NCBI GenBank assembly: GCA_045641065.1
Contig: JAZUGF010000088.1
Span: 1 to 24,677, forward strand
DNA length: 24,677 nt
Direction: 5' to 3'
Source: UBA1723 sp045641065
GTDB taxonomy: Bacteria; Bacteroidota; Bacteroidia; Bacteroidales; Paludibacteraceae
The notes beneath the pieces are model-generated. The model was not told where the DNA came from. It worked only from the letters and a program-made list of their open reading frames with translations, and searched no databases. Of this stretch, positions 14,921 to 22,340 are shown one piece after another. The stretch's first letter is position 1. Each line of letters opens with the position of its first letter. Position numbers and translations under genes: made by a program.

Positions 14921-15814
14921 ATGAATAGTAGCAATACAGAATCTAGAAAAGGTGAAATTATCCTTTATCAGCCTAATGAAAGTTTGAAGTTGGAAGTTCA
15001 AATTGAGAATGAAACGGTCTGGTTAACACAACAACAAATTGCAGATTTGTTTGGAGTTAAACAACCTGCCATTTCAAAACATCTTAACAATATTTTCAAA
15101 GAAGGAGAATTAAAAAAAGATTCAGTTCATTCCATTTTGGAATATACTGCGGCAGACGGTAAAAACTATAAAACACAATTTTACAACTTAGACGCCATAC
15201 TATCCGTCGGTTATCGAGTCAACAGCAAAAATGCGACACAATTCCGTCAATGGGCCAACAAAATTCTAAAAGACTATCTTCTTAATGGTTATTCTATTAA
15301 TCGTCAGTTAGTGGCTTTACAGGAACGCACAGATGAACGTTTTTCCAAAATTGAACAAAGACTTGATGTTCATCAGCAACAGATAGAATTCTTTATTCGC
15401 ACAAACTTGCCTCCACACGAAGGTTGTGTCTTTGAAGGACACCTGCTTGAAGGAAGAGAAGTAGCGGAACAAATAATCAAAAGTGCAAAATCTGAGGTTA
15501 TTCTTATTGACACTTATGTCGGTCCAGACACTCTTCATATTCTGGAAGCAAGATCGTCCAATGTAACAGCAACTATTTACACAGAAAAGGTAAGCAATAA
15601 TATCCTAACCTTACAAAAAGTGCATGATGTTGAATATGGAGAAAGTCGTCATATTAACATCTATCAATATAAAACTAATTTTCACGACCGTTTCTTAATC
15701 ATAGACGACATAGTCTATCATTTTGGAGCATCATTAAAGGATTTAGGCAAACGTCTTTTTGCATTTGACATAATTCATCTTCCAAAGGATTTGATACTGG
15801 GAGAAGTGTTGTAA
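14921..15814 (+). CDS. RhuM-family DNA-binding protein with PLD-like C-terminal domain
   Basis: A 297-aa protein with two parts. The N-terminal RhuM-type domain (about residues 10-135) opens with GEIILYQPNESLKLEVQIEN and has a helix-turn-helix at 35-59 (LTQQQIADLFGVKQPAISKH), followed by FYNLDAILSVGYRVNSKNAT and FRQWANKILKDYLLNGY. A coiled-coil linker (about 138-163) leads to a C-terminal domain with HDRFLIIDD (His255) and GASLKDLG (269-276). This resembles one half of a phospholipase D site (HxK...N/S), with Arg in place of the Lys. The architecture is frequent in Bacteroidota and often mobile or accessory; its role is not established. It has its own promoter and no neighbour in the same direction. 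Confidence 0.82.
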   Translation: MNSSNTESRKGEIILYQPNESLKLEVQIENETVWLTQQQIADLFGVKQPAISKHLNNIFKEGELKKDSVHSILEYTAADGKNYKTQFYNLDAILSVGYRVNSKNATQFRQWANKILKDYLLNGYSINRQLVALQERTDERFSKIEQRLDVHQQQIEFFIRTNLPPHEGCVFEGHLLEGREVAEQIIKSAKSEVILIDTYVGPDTLHILEARSSNVTATIYTEKVSNNILTLQKVHDVEYGESRHINIYQYKTNFHDRFLIIDDIVYHFGASLKDLGKRLFAFDIIHLPKDLILGEVL

Positions 15815-15837
15815 TCCAAATCATGAGATCATTAGCA

Positions 15838-15857
15838 GTTTATGGAATTCCATAAAC
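15838..15857. repeat. 20-bp perfect palindrome behind the RhuM-like gene
   Basis: GTTTATGGAATTCCATAAAC is fully self-complementary. It lies 24 bp after the RhuM-like stop and has no T tract on either side, so a simple terminator is unlikely. It could be a protein-binding site or a processing hairpin. Confidence 0.7.
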
Positions 15858-15886
15858 ACTTTATGATCTTCCAGGCAAAAAAAAAC

Positions 15887-15907
15887 CTCGGGGAAATCCT
15901 CGAGGCT
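15887..15907 (-). terminator. Rho-independent terminator of the candidate small RNA / MATE transcript
   Basis: On the minus strand CCTCG-A-GG, loop, CC-C-CGAGG, followed by nine T. The A/C mismatch interrupts an otherwise 7-bp stem. It is 155 bp past the MATE stop. Confidence 0.8.
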
Positions 15908-15980
15908 AACGAATGTTAAATTTCTCAATCAAACACCGCAAAAACAAACACTATTATGAAAAAGTATCTTCACTTTTACT
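15887..15980 (-). ncRNA. Candidate small RNA, about 95 nt
   Basis: A complete short transcription unit without an ORF, on the minus strand. The promoter is TTTG (16014-16017), 20 bp, TACCTTTG (15986-15993), the best -33/-7 match in the window. Transcription should start near 15979. The RNA begins with a possible small hairpin (AAAGT...ACTTT), has a U/G-rich single-stranded middle (GTGTTTGTTTTTGCGGTGTTT) and ends in a GC-rich hairpin followed by nine T. No ATG lies in the predicted transcript. It lies behind the MATE gene on the same strand, so a 3' UTR of that gene is the alternative. I do not recognise an Rfam family. Confidence 0.55.
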
Positions 15981-15985
15981 GATTG

Positions 15986-16017
15986 CAAAGGTATGGGATA
16001 TATGAATATCCACCAAA
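15986..16017 (-). promoter_or_regulatory. Promoter of the candidate small RNA
   Basis: TTTG (16014-16017), spacer of 20 bp, TACCTTTG (15986-15993), both read on the minus strand. Both elements match the Bacteroidota consensus exactly. Confidence 0.65.
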
Positions 16018-16061
16018 TAAATTATACAATTGCCCTTAAAAAATAGACAAACGGCTAAATT

Positions 16062-17444
16062 TTACCGAACAATCATATCATCACTTTGTTCCTTATTGAT
16101 ATTATTGTCCAGACCTTTCATCATTTTATACCATCTGAAATGGAATAAAATGGCTGCTAAAGTAAGACCAAAAATGAATCCTGTCCATACTCCTTCTGCT
16201 CCCCAGCCTCTTACAAAGCCGAGATAATAGCCGACAGGAAGGTTGACCAAAAGATATGAAACAAACGCACAATACATTGTATATTTGACGTCGGTAAGTC
16301 CATTCAATATTCCGATTCCTACACATTGTAATCCATCTGACACCTGATAGATACCAGCCAACACAAGAATCGAAGCAGTTTGATTGATCACCAATGGATC
16401 AACTGAGAAGAATCCTGTAATCTCATATCTATAGATGATAATCAACGCTCCCATGATGAAGTTGTTAAGGAAAGCAAGATGGATCGACGCGTTGGCTGCC
16501 ATACAAACAGCTTTATAATCTTTTCTTCCGTATTGATGGCTGACACGGATTGTTGTTGCAGCTCCGATTCCCAAGACTATCATAAACACCATGTGTCCAA
16601 CAGATGATGCAATCTGATTTGAAGCCAATGGAACCGCTCCTAACCATCCTACCATGATTCCACTGAAAGCGAATGCTGTCACCTCTACTGTGCTGCGGAG
16701 AGAAATTGGAATGCCGACTTTGAATAGTTCTGCTAAATGTGATTTTGAGAAATATTCATTACACATTCCTTTTATGTATCTTCTCCATTCCTCCTTATAT
16801 AACATTACTGCCAAAATTGCGAATGGTGATAATGCTCGAGATAAAAATGTAGAAATCGCAGCACCGTCGACCCCTAATTCTGGGAAACCTCCTTTTCCAT
16901 AGATCAATAAATAATTGAATACTATATTAACAACATTGGAAATCAATGTGATAACCATTGCGACGGAAGTATTACCGAGTGCGGCAAGAAACTGTCGGAA
17001 GCCTTCGAAGAAAATGACAGGCAAAAAACTTGCTGCTACAATCAAAAAATAATTCTTAGCAAGACTACAAACTGCTGGATCTTGTCCGAATCGTTCAAGA
17101 TTGAAGTAAGCCACACCAAGTATCGCAAGTATCGCAACAGACACAATCACACATTGCACAAGTCCATTCTGAAGATACTTTGTCACCTCCTCATGGTCGT
17201 GATTAACATATTTATATGCAGTCAACGGTGTAATGCTCTGTAATATTGTCATTGAAGCAACCAAAGCTATCACCAAAACTGAATTGGCAAAAGCCACAGC
17301 CGCAAGTTCAACAGTACCGAGTGCACCTACCATCTTCACGTCGGCAAACTGAACAACAGCTCCTCCCAATTGTGCGAACATAATCGGAAGTGCGACTTTC
17401 AAATTTCGTCTGTAAAACGGTAAATATTCCTTGAATGAAGCCAT
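16062..17444 (-). CDS. MATE family multidrug/cation antiporter
   Basis: A 460-aa inner-membrane protein with about twelve hydrophobic helices in two similar halves, the layout of NorM/DinF-type MATE exporters that expel cationic drugs or metabolites in exchange for Na+ or H+. The N-terminal signature ALPIMFAQLGGAVVQFADVK starts the first half. The second half starts with FKVGIPISLRSTVEVTAFAF. The family's characteristic GxxxAxxT/SNxI type loop is seen at WLGAVPLASNQIASSVG. The short basic C-terminus is cytoplasmic. The ATG at 17444 follows a promoter box by about 27 bp. The substrate cannot be read from the sequence. Confidence 0.93.
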   Translation of the reverse strand: MASFKEYLPFYRRNLKVALPIMFAQLGGAVVQFADVKMVGALGTVELAAVAFANSVLVIALVASMTILQSITPLTAYKYVNHDHEEVTKYLQNGLVQCVIVSVAILAILGVAYFNLERFGQDPAVCSLAKNYFLIVAASFLPVIFFEGFRQFLAALGNTSVAMVITLISNVVNIVFNYLLIYGKGGFPELGVDGAAISTFLSRALSPFAILAVMLYKEEWRRYIKGMCNEYFSKSHLAELFKVGIPISLRSTVEVTAFAFSGIMVGWLGAVPLASNQIASSVGHMVFMIVLGIGAATTIRVSHQYGRKDYKAVCMAANASIHLAFLNNFIMGALIIIYRYEITGFFSVDPLVINQTASILVLAGIYQVSDGLQCVGIGILNGLTDVKYTMYCAFVSYLLVNLPVGYYLGFVRGWGAEGVWTGFIFGLTLAAILFHFRWYKMMKGLDNNINKEQSDDMIVR

Positions 17445-17470
17445 TTATAATTCTTTTTCCAAAACTGGTG

Positions 17471-17478
17471 CAAAGATA
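17471..17478 (-). promoter_or_regulatory. -7 promoter box (TATCTTTG) of the MATE gene
   Basis: An exact TAnnTTTG match on the minus strand, giving a leader of about 20 nt. It lies downstream of the terminator at 17511-17548 of the preceding gene, so the MATE gene is a separate unit. Confidence 0.65.
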
Positions 17479-17510
17479 ATCCAAATCATTCATCATTAAT
17501 CATCCTGTAT

Positions 17511-17548
17511 AAAAAAAGAGGACACCCGATTACACATCGAATGTCCTC
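17511..17548 (-). terminator. Rho-independent terminator of the CE15 esterase gene
   Basis: On the minus strand a 13-bp stem with two G-U pairs (17518-17548, 5-nt loop) is followed by seven T (17511-17517). It starts 26 bp past the esterase stop. Confidence 0.88.
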
Positions 17549-17574
17549 AACAAACACACAAATGAAAACTTAAT

Positions 17575-19779
17575 TTAATTTCTTACAATCAATTTTTCGA
17601 AAATAATATCACCCGACTTCGTTGTTGCTTTAACAAAATAACAACCTTCAGGCAATGTAGAAATATTTACTTTAGTAGAATTAGTCTTAATTACAACTTC
17701 TGATAGGGTATTGACAACCTCAATACTTTTGATTTCGTCGTCTGAGACAATATCGAATTCTCCAGATGCTGGATTAGGAACGATTACCAAAGAACTCTTT
17801 ATATTGATATTATCGACATCCGTCTCGACACATTTCTTTTGCTGCAAGATATTTGTCGACGCTAACACTTTACCTGTCGACTTACAGATAGTCAAGATTC
17901 CAGCTTCGTCAGCATTATCTTTTAGATTCCACATGAATGAACCAGAGTCTGTGATATCATTAGTCAATTCTTCAGCAGATGTTCCAGTCGGGAACATATA
18001 ATTGATATTCACATTCTCTGCTGCTTTGATATACAAACGCATCTTTGATGTCTGAACAGGTGAGAAAGATGCAGAATATTTCTTACCGATTGTTGTGCCT
18101 TCAAGCACAGTCTCCCATTTACCAGCCTTATCTACCTGAATCTCAAATTCAGAGATCGCACCGTATTTCTCAAACTCATCAATCTGAACACCAGCAACAA
18201 CCTGAGTGCCAGACAAATTCACCTGTAGCCATGATCCGGCAAAGCCATCTTTACCTTCCAATGCACCCCAACGACTGCTCTCTCCATTCTTTCCGTCGTC
18301 TGTCAACGCATTGCTTGCAGCCCACTTGAATGAGCCACCTTCACTCCACTCGCTCGAAGCTGTAGCATCTGATGGAGTAATCTTTTCTCCGTTCTTACCA
18401 GTGTTCCACATCAACTTGAACGACTTGGTAGTCTCACCTGTCATTGTCCAAGAGATTTCATTCGACTTGCCAGCACAGAGATTTTCTATACCTTCCATAT
18501 TGAAAGCAAACTCAGGATCTGGTTCTGGTGCACTTCCACCATTGCCACAATCAACTTCTGACATATCAATCTTGTGTCCAGCCCACGCCTTCTTCCAAGA
18601 ATCAGCATCTCCGTTTACTGTGCTTGTACGGATATTCGTATTTGCTTCCTGTCCATACAAGAATTTATTGATAAATGCCTGAGCAGCACTGTTTTGCTTA
18701 GAAGATGCCTGACAATGCGAATGACCACCTTCAATCACATAACCAAATCGTTCGTCAATTCCCATTGCTTTCCAAACCTCTTCAGCCGCACGCAATGAAA
18801 TATAACCTGATTTATCTCCAAGCCATACATAATCAGGATTACCGAATGCTAAAAATGCACGTGGTGCAATCATAGCAATCAACTCATGATGGTCATACGG
18901 AATCTTTGATGTCTTACCATTGAAATTAGTTTTGAACGACGACATGAACCAATCATAATTGGTATTGGAGATTCCCTCCACATCGCTACCAATCTGCTCA
19001 CTCACTCTCCATGAGTTGATTCCACCTCCACCCGACTCTTGTGCAATAGTCAAAGCAATACGCTCATCGAAGGCTCCTGCGAACAATGCCATTTTACCTG
19101 CATAAGAGCAACCAGTGACAGCGATATGACCTAAGTCTGCATGAATCTGATCTTTAACAATCTCAAGGCCATCAATCAAACGGCTGATACCCCACGACCA
19201 AGCACAGTAATCTCCTTTATGGAAAGAATTAGGATAAAACTGGAAGAACGGGTCATTTTGACTCTTTCCGCCACCACCGAAACCACTGTTGTACTCAGCG
19301 ATCTGAGTATGAGTGAAAGGTACCTGGATACATTTAGAGAACAAGTTGGATGATAAACTACCAGTGTTGCCATCCATACCGATAACAATCGGATGAGGAC
19401 CAGACCCACTTGGCACGCTAATCTTAGCAGTAAGTTTCAAAGTCTTACCAGCATTCTTAACAGTTACAGTAAGAGTACCACCTGAATAAGTAGCATCTAC
19501 ACTTTCAAAAGCTGGTTTGTCGCCAATCTCATAATGTTCAATCTCTCTTTTGATTTCATTACGACGTTGGCTCCACTGGCAGAAACTCTCAACCACACCA
19601 CTACCATCAGAAAACTCAAATGGATTAGGGAAACCTTGAATAGTAGGACACTGTGCTGCAGAAGGGAAAGCAGGATCAGGATACTCAGCTCCGGTATTCT
19701 CTACCGGATATGATAGTGGAACTTCTGCCATTGCAGCAGAAGTTGCCGCCATCATTAATAATGTGTTAATAAATTTCAT
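17575..19779 (-). CDS. Secreted CE15 glucuronoyl esterase with discoidin domain and T9SS sorting domain
   Basis: A 734-aa exported enzyme. A signal peptide (MKFINTLLMMAATSAAMA) precedes a carbohydrate esterase family 15 domain (about residues 25-390). The nucleophile elbow GCSYAGK holds Ser225, AQESGGGG gives Glu248, and GGHSHC gives His353. The Ser-Glu spacing of 23 equals that of characterised glucuronoyl esterases, which cleave ester links between 4-O-methylglucuronic acid of xylan and lignin. After an acidic linker comes a region with an F5/8C (discoidin/CBM32-like) domain at about 490-610 (SSRWGALEGKDGFAGSWLQV). The last 75 residues (VPNPASGEFDIVS ... GCYFVKATTKSG) are a type IX secretion C-terminal domain, so the protein probably ends on the cell surface. 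It is monocistronic. Confidence 0.88.
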   Translation of the reverse strand: MKFINTLLMMAATSAAMAEVPLSYPVENTGAEYPDPAFPSAAQCPTIQGFPNPFEFSDGSGVVESFCQWSQRRNEIKREIEHYEIGDKPAFESVDATYSGGTLTVTVKNAGKTLKLTAKISVPSGSGPHPIVIGMDGNTGSLSSNLFSKCIQVPFTHTQIAEYNSGFGGGGKSQNDPFFQFYPNSFHKGDYCAWSWGISRLIDGLEIVKDQIHADLGHIAVTGCSYAGKMALFAGAFDERIALTIAQESGGGGINSWRVSEQIGSDVEGISNTNYDWFMSSFKTNFNGKTSKIPYDHHELIAMIAPRAFLAFGNPDYVWLGDKSGYISLRAAEEVWKAMGIDERFGYVIEGGHSHCQASSKQNSAAQAFINKFLYGQEANTNIRTSTVNGDADSWKKAWAGHKIDMSEVDCGNGGSAPEPDPEFAFNMEGIENLCAGKSNEISWTMTGETTKSFKLMWNTGKNGEKITPSDATASSEWSEGGSFKWAASNALTDDGKNGESSRWGALEGKDGFAGSWLQVNLSGTQVVAGVQIDEFEKYGAISEFEIQVDKAGKWETVLEGTTIGKKYSASFSPVQTSKMRLYIKAAENVNINYMFPTGTSAEELTNDITDSGSFMWNLKDNADEAGILTICKSTGKVLASTNILQQKKCVETDVDNINIKSSLVIVPNPASGEFDIVSDDEIKSIEVVNTLSEVVIKTNSTKVNISTLPEGCYFVKATTKSGDIIFEKLIVRN

Positions 19780-19792
19780 AAATAATGTGTTA
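19757..19792 (-). repeat. 12-bp direct repeats flanking the CE15 start codon
   Basis: AATAATGTGTTA occurs at 19757-19768 and 19781-19792, a period of 24 bp, with the ATG (19777-19779) between them. One copy is coding, the other is in the leader. It may be chance in AT-rich DNA or a binding site. Confidence 0.5.
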
Positions 19793-19849
19793 TTAATGAG
19801 TTTTTAGAGTATGTTATTAGAGTAATTATGAGTCTTTGTTTTCCGATGC

Positions 19850-19857
19850 CAAAATTA
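19850..19857 (-). promoter_or_regulatory. -7 promoter box (TAATTTTG) of the CE15 gene
   Basis: An exact TAnnTTTG match on the minus strand, leader about 65 nt. The rest of the 299-bp gap 19780-20078 holds GTTTCAAG repeats (19995-20002, 20002-20009, 20015-20022), two AATTACGAATT copies and a weak 5-bp hairpin (20040-20055). I see no gene in it. Confidence 0.6.
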
Positions 19858-20078
19858 GAAAAGTAAAAAATGACAGGTGTAACATCGGCTATTTATTTGC
19901 TGATGCCACACTTATTTTGACTGATTAATCCTAATTATTACCGAATAATCCTAATCGTGATGTAATAATTAAAGAATTAGATTAGAAGTTCCATGTTTCA
20001 AGTTTCAAGGTCAGGTTTCAAGTTTAAGTGTAATCCATCGTCGGAATGCACCGACAATTACGAATTAGGCATTATTAA

Positions 20079-20783
20079 TTACGAATTTACTCCGAGTCCA
20101 AACAATGCGAAATCTCCCTTTGTTGGATCATCAGGAAAAATGGACTTCATATAATTAGTAATTTCACGAGCAGTAGTGATATCGGCAGAATTACGTTGAG
20201 TAATCCCCATTTCCCTACCCTGCTGATGCACGTGAGTATCAAGCGGAATAAGAAGTTTGCGTTTATCAAGGCTTTTCCAGATTCCAAAATCCACGATTCC
20301 ATCATCACGTACAAGCCAACGAAGCATCATAGCCACTCGTTTTGCCGCAGATTTCGTAGTGCTAACAGGGATTCCTTTTACACCGTCAAATAGTCTTCGC
20401 AGTGAGATAGAATAGTCATCAGACTCTTTATCAATACATTGCTCCATATCCTCATATTTAGAATACAAAGAATATAGACCAGCACAAATATCGTGGAAAT
20501 CACCCCAAGTATAGAATCGATAAAGACGAGCATCTGAATTTTCATACTGTTTCCAATCTCCATTCATAATATAATTGTACGGAGCACCATTGAATAGCGA
20601 ATCCAATGTCTCAGCACACTTAATAATCTGCTTTCTATTTCCGAACGCCACCCACTGAGTGAGGAAAGCAGACACCTCTATATCTCGCTTTTGAGTGTAA
20701 CGATGAGGAAATTGTACAGGATCATTCGGAATGAAGTCGACTGTATTATATTTATTCGCAAGTTCAATGATTTTGGCTTTCAT
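20079..20783 (-). CDS. TIGR02757 family protein (DUF2400)
   Basis: A 234-aa cytoplasmic protein that fits the TIGR02757/DUF2400 family over its full length. The conserved N-terminal block is DPVQFPHRYTQKRDIEVSAF, followed by LTQWVAFGNRKQII. The family's C-terminal block is KSAAKRVAMMLRWLVRDD, then WKSLDKRKLLIPLDTHVHQQ and a final DFALFGLGV. The family is thought to be remotely related to helix-hairpin-helix DNA glycosylases, but no activity is established. It starts 33 bp behind the GT2 gene on the same strand, so it is probably the second gene of that transcript. Confidence 0.9.
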   Translation of the reverse strand: MKAKIIELANKYNTVDFIPNDPVQFPHRYTQKRDIEVSAFLTQWVAFGNRKQIIKCAETLDSLFNGAPYNYIMNGDWKQYENSDARLYRFYTWGDFHDICAGLYSLYSKYEDMEQCIDKESDDYSISLRRLFDGVKGIPVSTTKSAAKRVAMMLRWLVRDDGIVDFGIWKSLDKRKLLIPLDTHVHQQGREMGITQRNSADITTAREITNYMKSIFPDDPTKGDFALFGLGVNS

Positions 20784-20816
20784 ATCTCTTCTTATATATC
20801 ACTCAAATATCATTAT

Positions 20817-21671
20817 TTAGTATTCCAATTTAGAATACAAATACGACAATCTATAGATATTATAAATCGTGAGCGACGGTTCATTACTCAACAGATTTTT
20901 CTCCATCAATGTTCTGCAATGACGGAATGGAAATCTTATCAACCACGAGAATGGATATGGACGTAGTTTCTCATATAATTGCAGCAAACGAGATGTTGGA
21001 AGAAGCAAATCACGATGTTCAATCAAATTATCAATCGCCACACGTGTCTTATTCAAAAATTGCTCACTTGTATCTCCGTTGTCGTGATAAACTGGATTAT
21101 CAATCTTCACAATTCTATAACCTGCATTTCTTAGATCTGCTCCAAACTGAGTATCTTCATGTCCGTATTTAGAGAACACTTCGTTGAATCGTACTTTTTG
21201 GAAAACAGATGCTGGCAAAAAGAAGTTGAGTGAAATGAACTGCGTTTGCTTCACTTCATATTTCATTCCATATCGATAACGAAGTGGAGACATCTTCACC
21301 GGACCATTTTCACGGAATGTCATACCTCCGCAAAGCACCCCGTCGTCTACTTTATTATTGATATATCTCTTTAAGAAATCAAAATCTACAGGATAAACAT
21401 CAGCGTCTAAGAAAAGTAAATAGTTTCCTTTAGCAACGTCGGCAAGATGATTTCTATTTTTTGCGATTCCAATATTATCTTTCAATTCAATGACTCTACA
21501 ATACGCGAGGTCATTTATTGCCCTATTCCTTTCAATAATATCTGAATTAGTCGATGCGTCGTCCATAACAATGACCTCAGCATCGATAGATTCTGAAGAA
21601 ATCTGTCGGGATAGCCAAGAGCAGAGAGCGACACACTCGCAATTATGAGTTGGAATAAGAATTGAAATCAT
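20817..21671 (-). CDS. Family 2 glycosyltransferase (GT-A fold)
   Basis: A 284-aa cytoplasmic, probably membrane-associated, inverting glycosyltransferase. The GT2 N-terminus ISILIPTHN is followed by Asp37-Asp38 (VMDDAST), which binds the nucleotide sugar, the IGIAKNRN block, and the metal-binding motif LDADVYP (DxD at 89-91). GHEDTQFG further on is the ED motif that carries the catalytic base in GT2. There are no membrane helices. The donor is unknown; a role in surface glycan or glycoprotein synthesis is likely. Its own promoter box lies at 21699-21706, and the TIGR02757 gene follows. Confidence 0.9.
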   Translation of the reverse strand: MISILIPTHNCECVALCSWLSRQISSESIDAEVIVMDDASTNSDIIERNRAINDLAYCRVIELKDNIGIAKNRNHLADVAKGNYLLFLDADVYPVDFDFLKRYINNKVDDGVLCGGMTFRENGPVKMSPLRYRYGMKYEVKQTQFISLNFFLPASVFQKVRFNEVFSKYGHEDTQFGADLRNAGYRIVKIDNPVYHDNGDTSEQFLNKTRVAIDNLIEHRDLLLPTSRLLQLYEKLRPYPFSWLIRFPFRHCRTLMEKNLLSNEPSLTIYNIYRLSYLYSKLEY

Positions 21672-21698
21672 AAATTATGAAAAGCTAAATTCTAACTA

Positions 21699-21706
21699 CA
21701 AAATTA
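21699..21706 (-). promoter_or_regulatory. -7 promoter box (TAATTTTG) of the GT2/TIGR02757 unit
   Basis: An exact TAnnTTTG match on the minus strand, leader of about 20-25 nt. It begins only two bases beyond the T run of the upstream terminator, so one unit ends where the next begins. Confidence 0.7.
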
Positions 21707-21708
21707 AG

Positions 21709-21738
21709 AAAAAAGGAGACGTTGCAAGCAACGTCTCC
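21709..21738 (-). terminator. Rho-independent terminator of the small paralogue unit
   Basis: GGAGACGTTG, loop CTTG, CAACGTCTCC on the minus strand (21715-21738), a perfect 10-bp stem, then six T. It lies 24 bp past the stop of the 112-aa gene. Confidence 0.92.
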
Positions 21739-21761
21739 TATAAATTGTAATGAATAAAATC

Positions 21762-22100
21762 TTAAGCCTTTGTGTTCAAAGTCTTGATTAGATTAACAGC
21801 CTGAGTTAACTTATTAGCCAAATCAGTTGTACCCTGCTTGTCAGAGGCAGTAAGCTTAGAAATCACGTCAGCAACACCAGTACACTGGCTTAGATTGATT
21901 GCTGATGCGATCTGAGAAGCAAAAGATGCTCCCTCGCTGTTAGCAGCTGATGAAGATGAAGCAAGTTTGCTCTTCAACAAATATGTAGAGAAGATAGTAG
22001 CAAGACTCTTTGCATCAACTTTACCGTTAAGAAGCTTTACTGCCGCTGAAATGTTATCCTTATTACTTACGACAGTCTTGAAAATGTTTAATAATCCCAT
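21762..22100 (-). CDS. Small alpha-helical protein, paralogue A, family unknown
   Basis: A 112-aa protein I do not recognise. It is Ala/Ser/Leu-rich and looks wholly helical, with no signal peptide or membrane segment. It is about 45% identical to the protein encoded just upstream (22341-22664), aligned almost without gaps. The shared core includes GKVDAK, TYL, SKL, ASFA and the end AVNLIK, plus a single conserved Cys in LxQC. The high fraction of small residues could fit a self-assembling or secreted small protein, but there is no direct evidence. A strong terminator follows, and a possible promoter box (TATGTTTG, 22200-22207) lies about 100 bp ahead. Confidence 0.8.
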   Translation of the reverse strand: MGLLNIFKTVVSNKDNISAAVKLLNGKVDAKSLATIFSTYLLKSKLASSSSAANSEGASFASQIASAINLSQCTGVADVISKLTASDKQGTTDLANKLTQAVNLIKTLNTKA

Positions 22101-22199
22101 GTCAGTTTGTATTTAATTCATGTTAGCTAAATACAAATTAAATGAATTATTGGCTTTTCACAAAACAAATAAAGTATAAAGAATACTAAATTAGGCTTA

Positions 22200-22207
22200 C
22201 AAACATA
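22200..22207 (-). promoter_or_regulatory. Possible -7 box (TATGTTTG) of paralogue A
   Basis: TATGTTTG on the minus strand matches TAnnTTTG. No good -33 element is seen, and the leader would be about 95 nt. Confidence 0.35.
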
Positions 22208-22280
22208 AATTCAGCAACATTGTATGAATTCAATGTGTTATTTAGGAGATCATATACGACTTGACCCAAATGCCTTTTTA

Positions 22281-22322
22281 TTTTGACGCTCGCCCTTAAC
22301 AATCCTCATCTGGAGTCAGATG
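22281..22322 (-). repeat. Composite palindromic repeat, family A, copy 3 (internally deleted)
   Basis: Read on the minus strand, GAGGATTGTTAAGGGCG (22291-22307) equals the left end of copy 1 and runs straight into GAGCGTCAAAAT, the right end of the family. The middle, with both hairpins, is missing, as if removed by recombination between two AGGGCG-like stretches. A CATCTG/CAGATG hairpin (22307-22322) adjoins the left end. It lies between the two small paralogues. Confidence 0.65.
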
Positions 22323-22340
22323 CTATATAATTACCGTTAT

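Noticed and set aside
15956..15982. Eight-codon ORF (MKKYLHFY) on the plus strand that looks like an aromatic leader peptide
   Set aside because: No promoter box precedes it on that strand, no terminator hairpin with a T run follows it, and the next plus-strand gene is about 6.9 kb away. It overlaps the 5' end of the candidate minus-strand RNA and is probably chance.
18045..18682. Two long plus-strand ORFs (94 and 158 codons)
   Set aside because: They are antisense to the CE15/discoidin gene, overlap each other, and are rich in Ser/Pro/His as expected of a shadow frame.
20040..20055. GTCGG/CCGAC hairpin as terminator of the TIGR02757 gene
   Set aside because: Only five base pairs and no T run, so termination there is not supported.
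19995..20070. GTTTCAAG and AATTACGAATT repeats as a CRISPR-like or operator array
   Set aside because: The units are 8-11 bp, partly overlapping and irregularly spaced. Such short tracts are common in AT-rich gaps of this phylum.
22307..22322. CATCTG/CAGATG hairpin as terminator of paralogue B
   Set aside because: A 6-bp stem without a T run on the minus strand. It adjoins the family A repeat and is better seen as part of that element.
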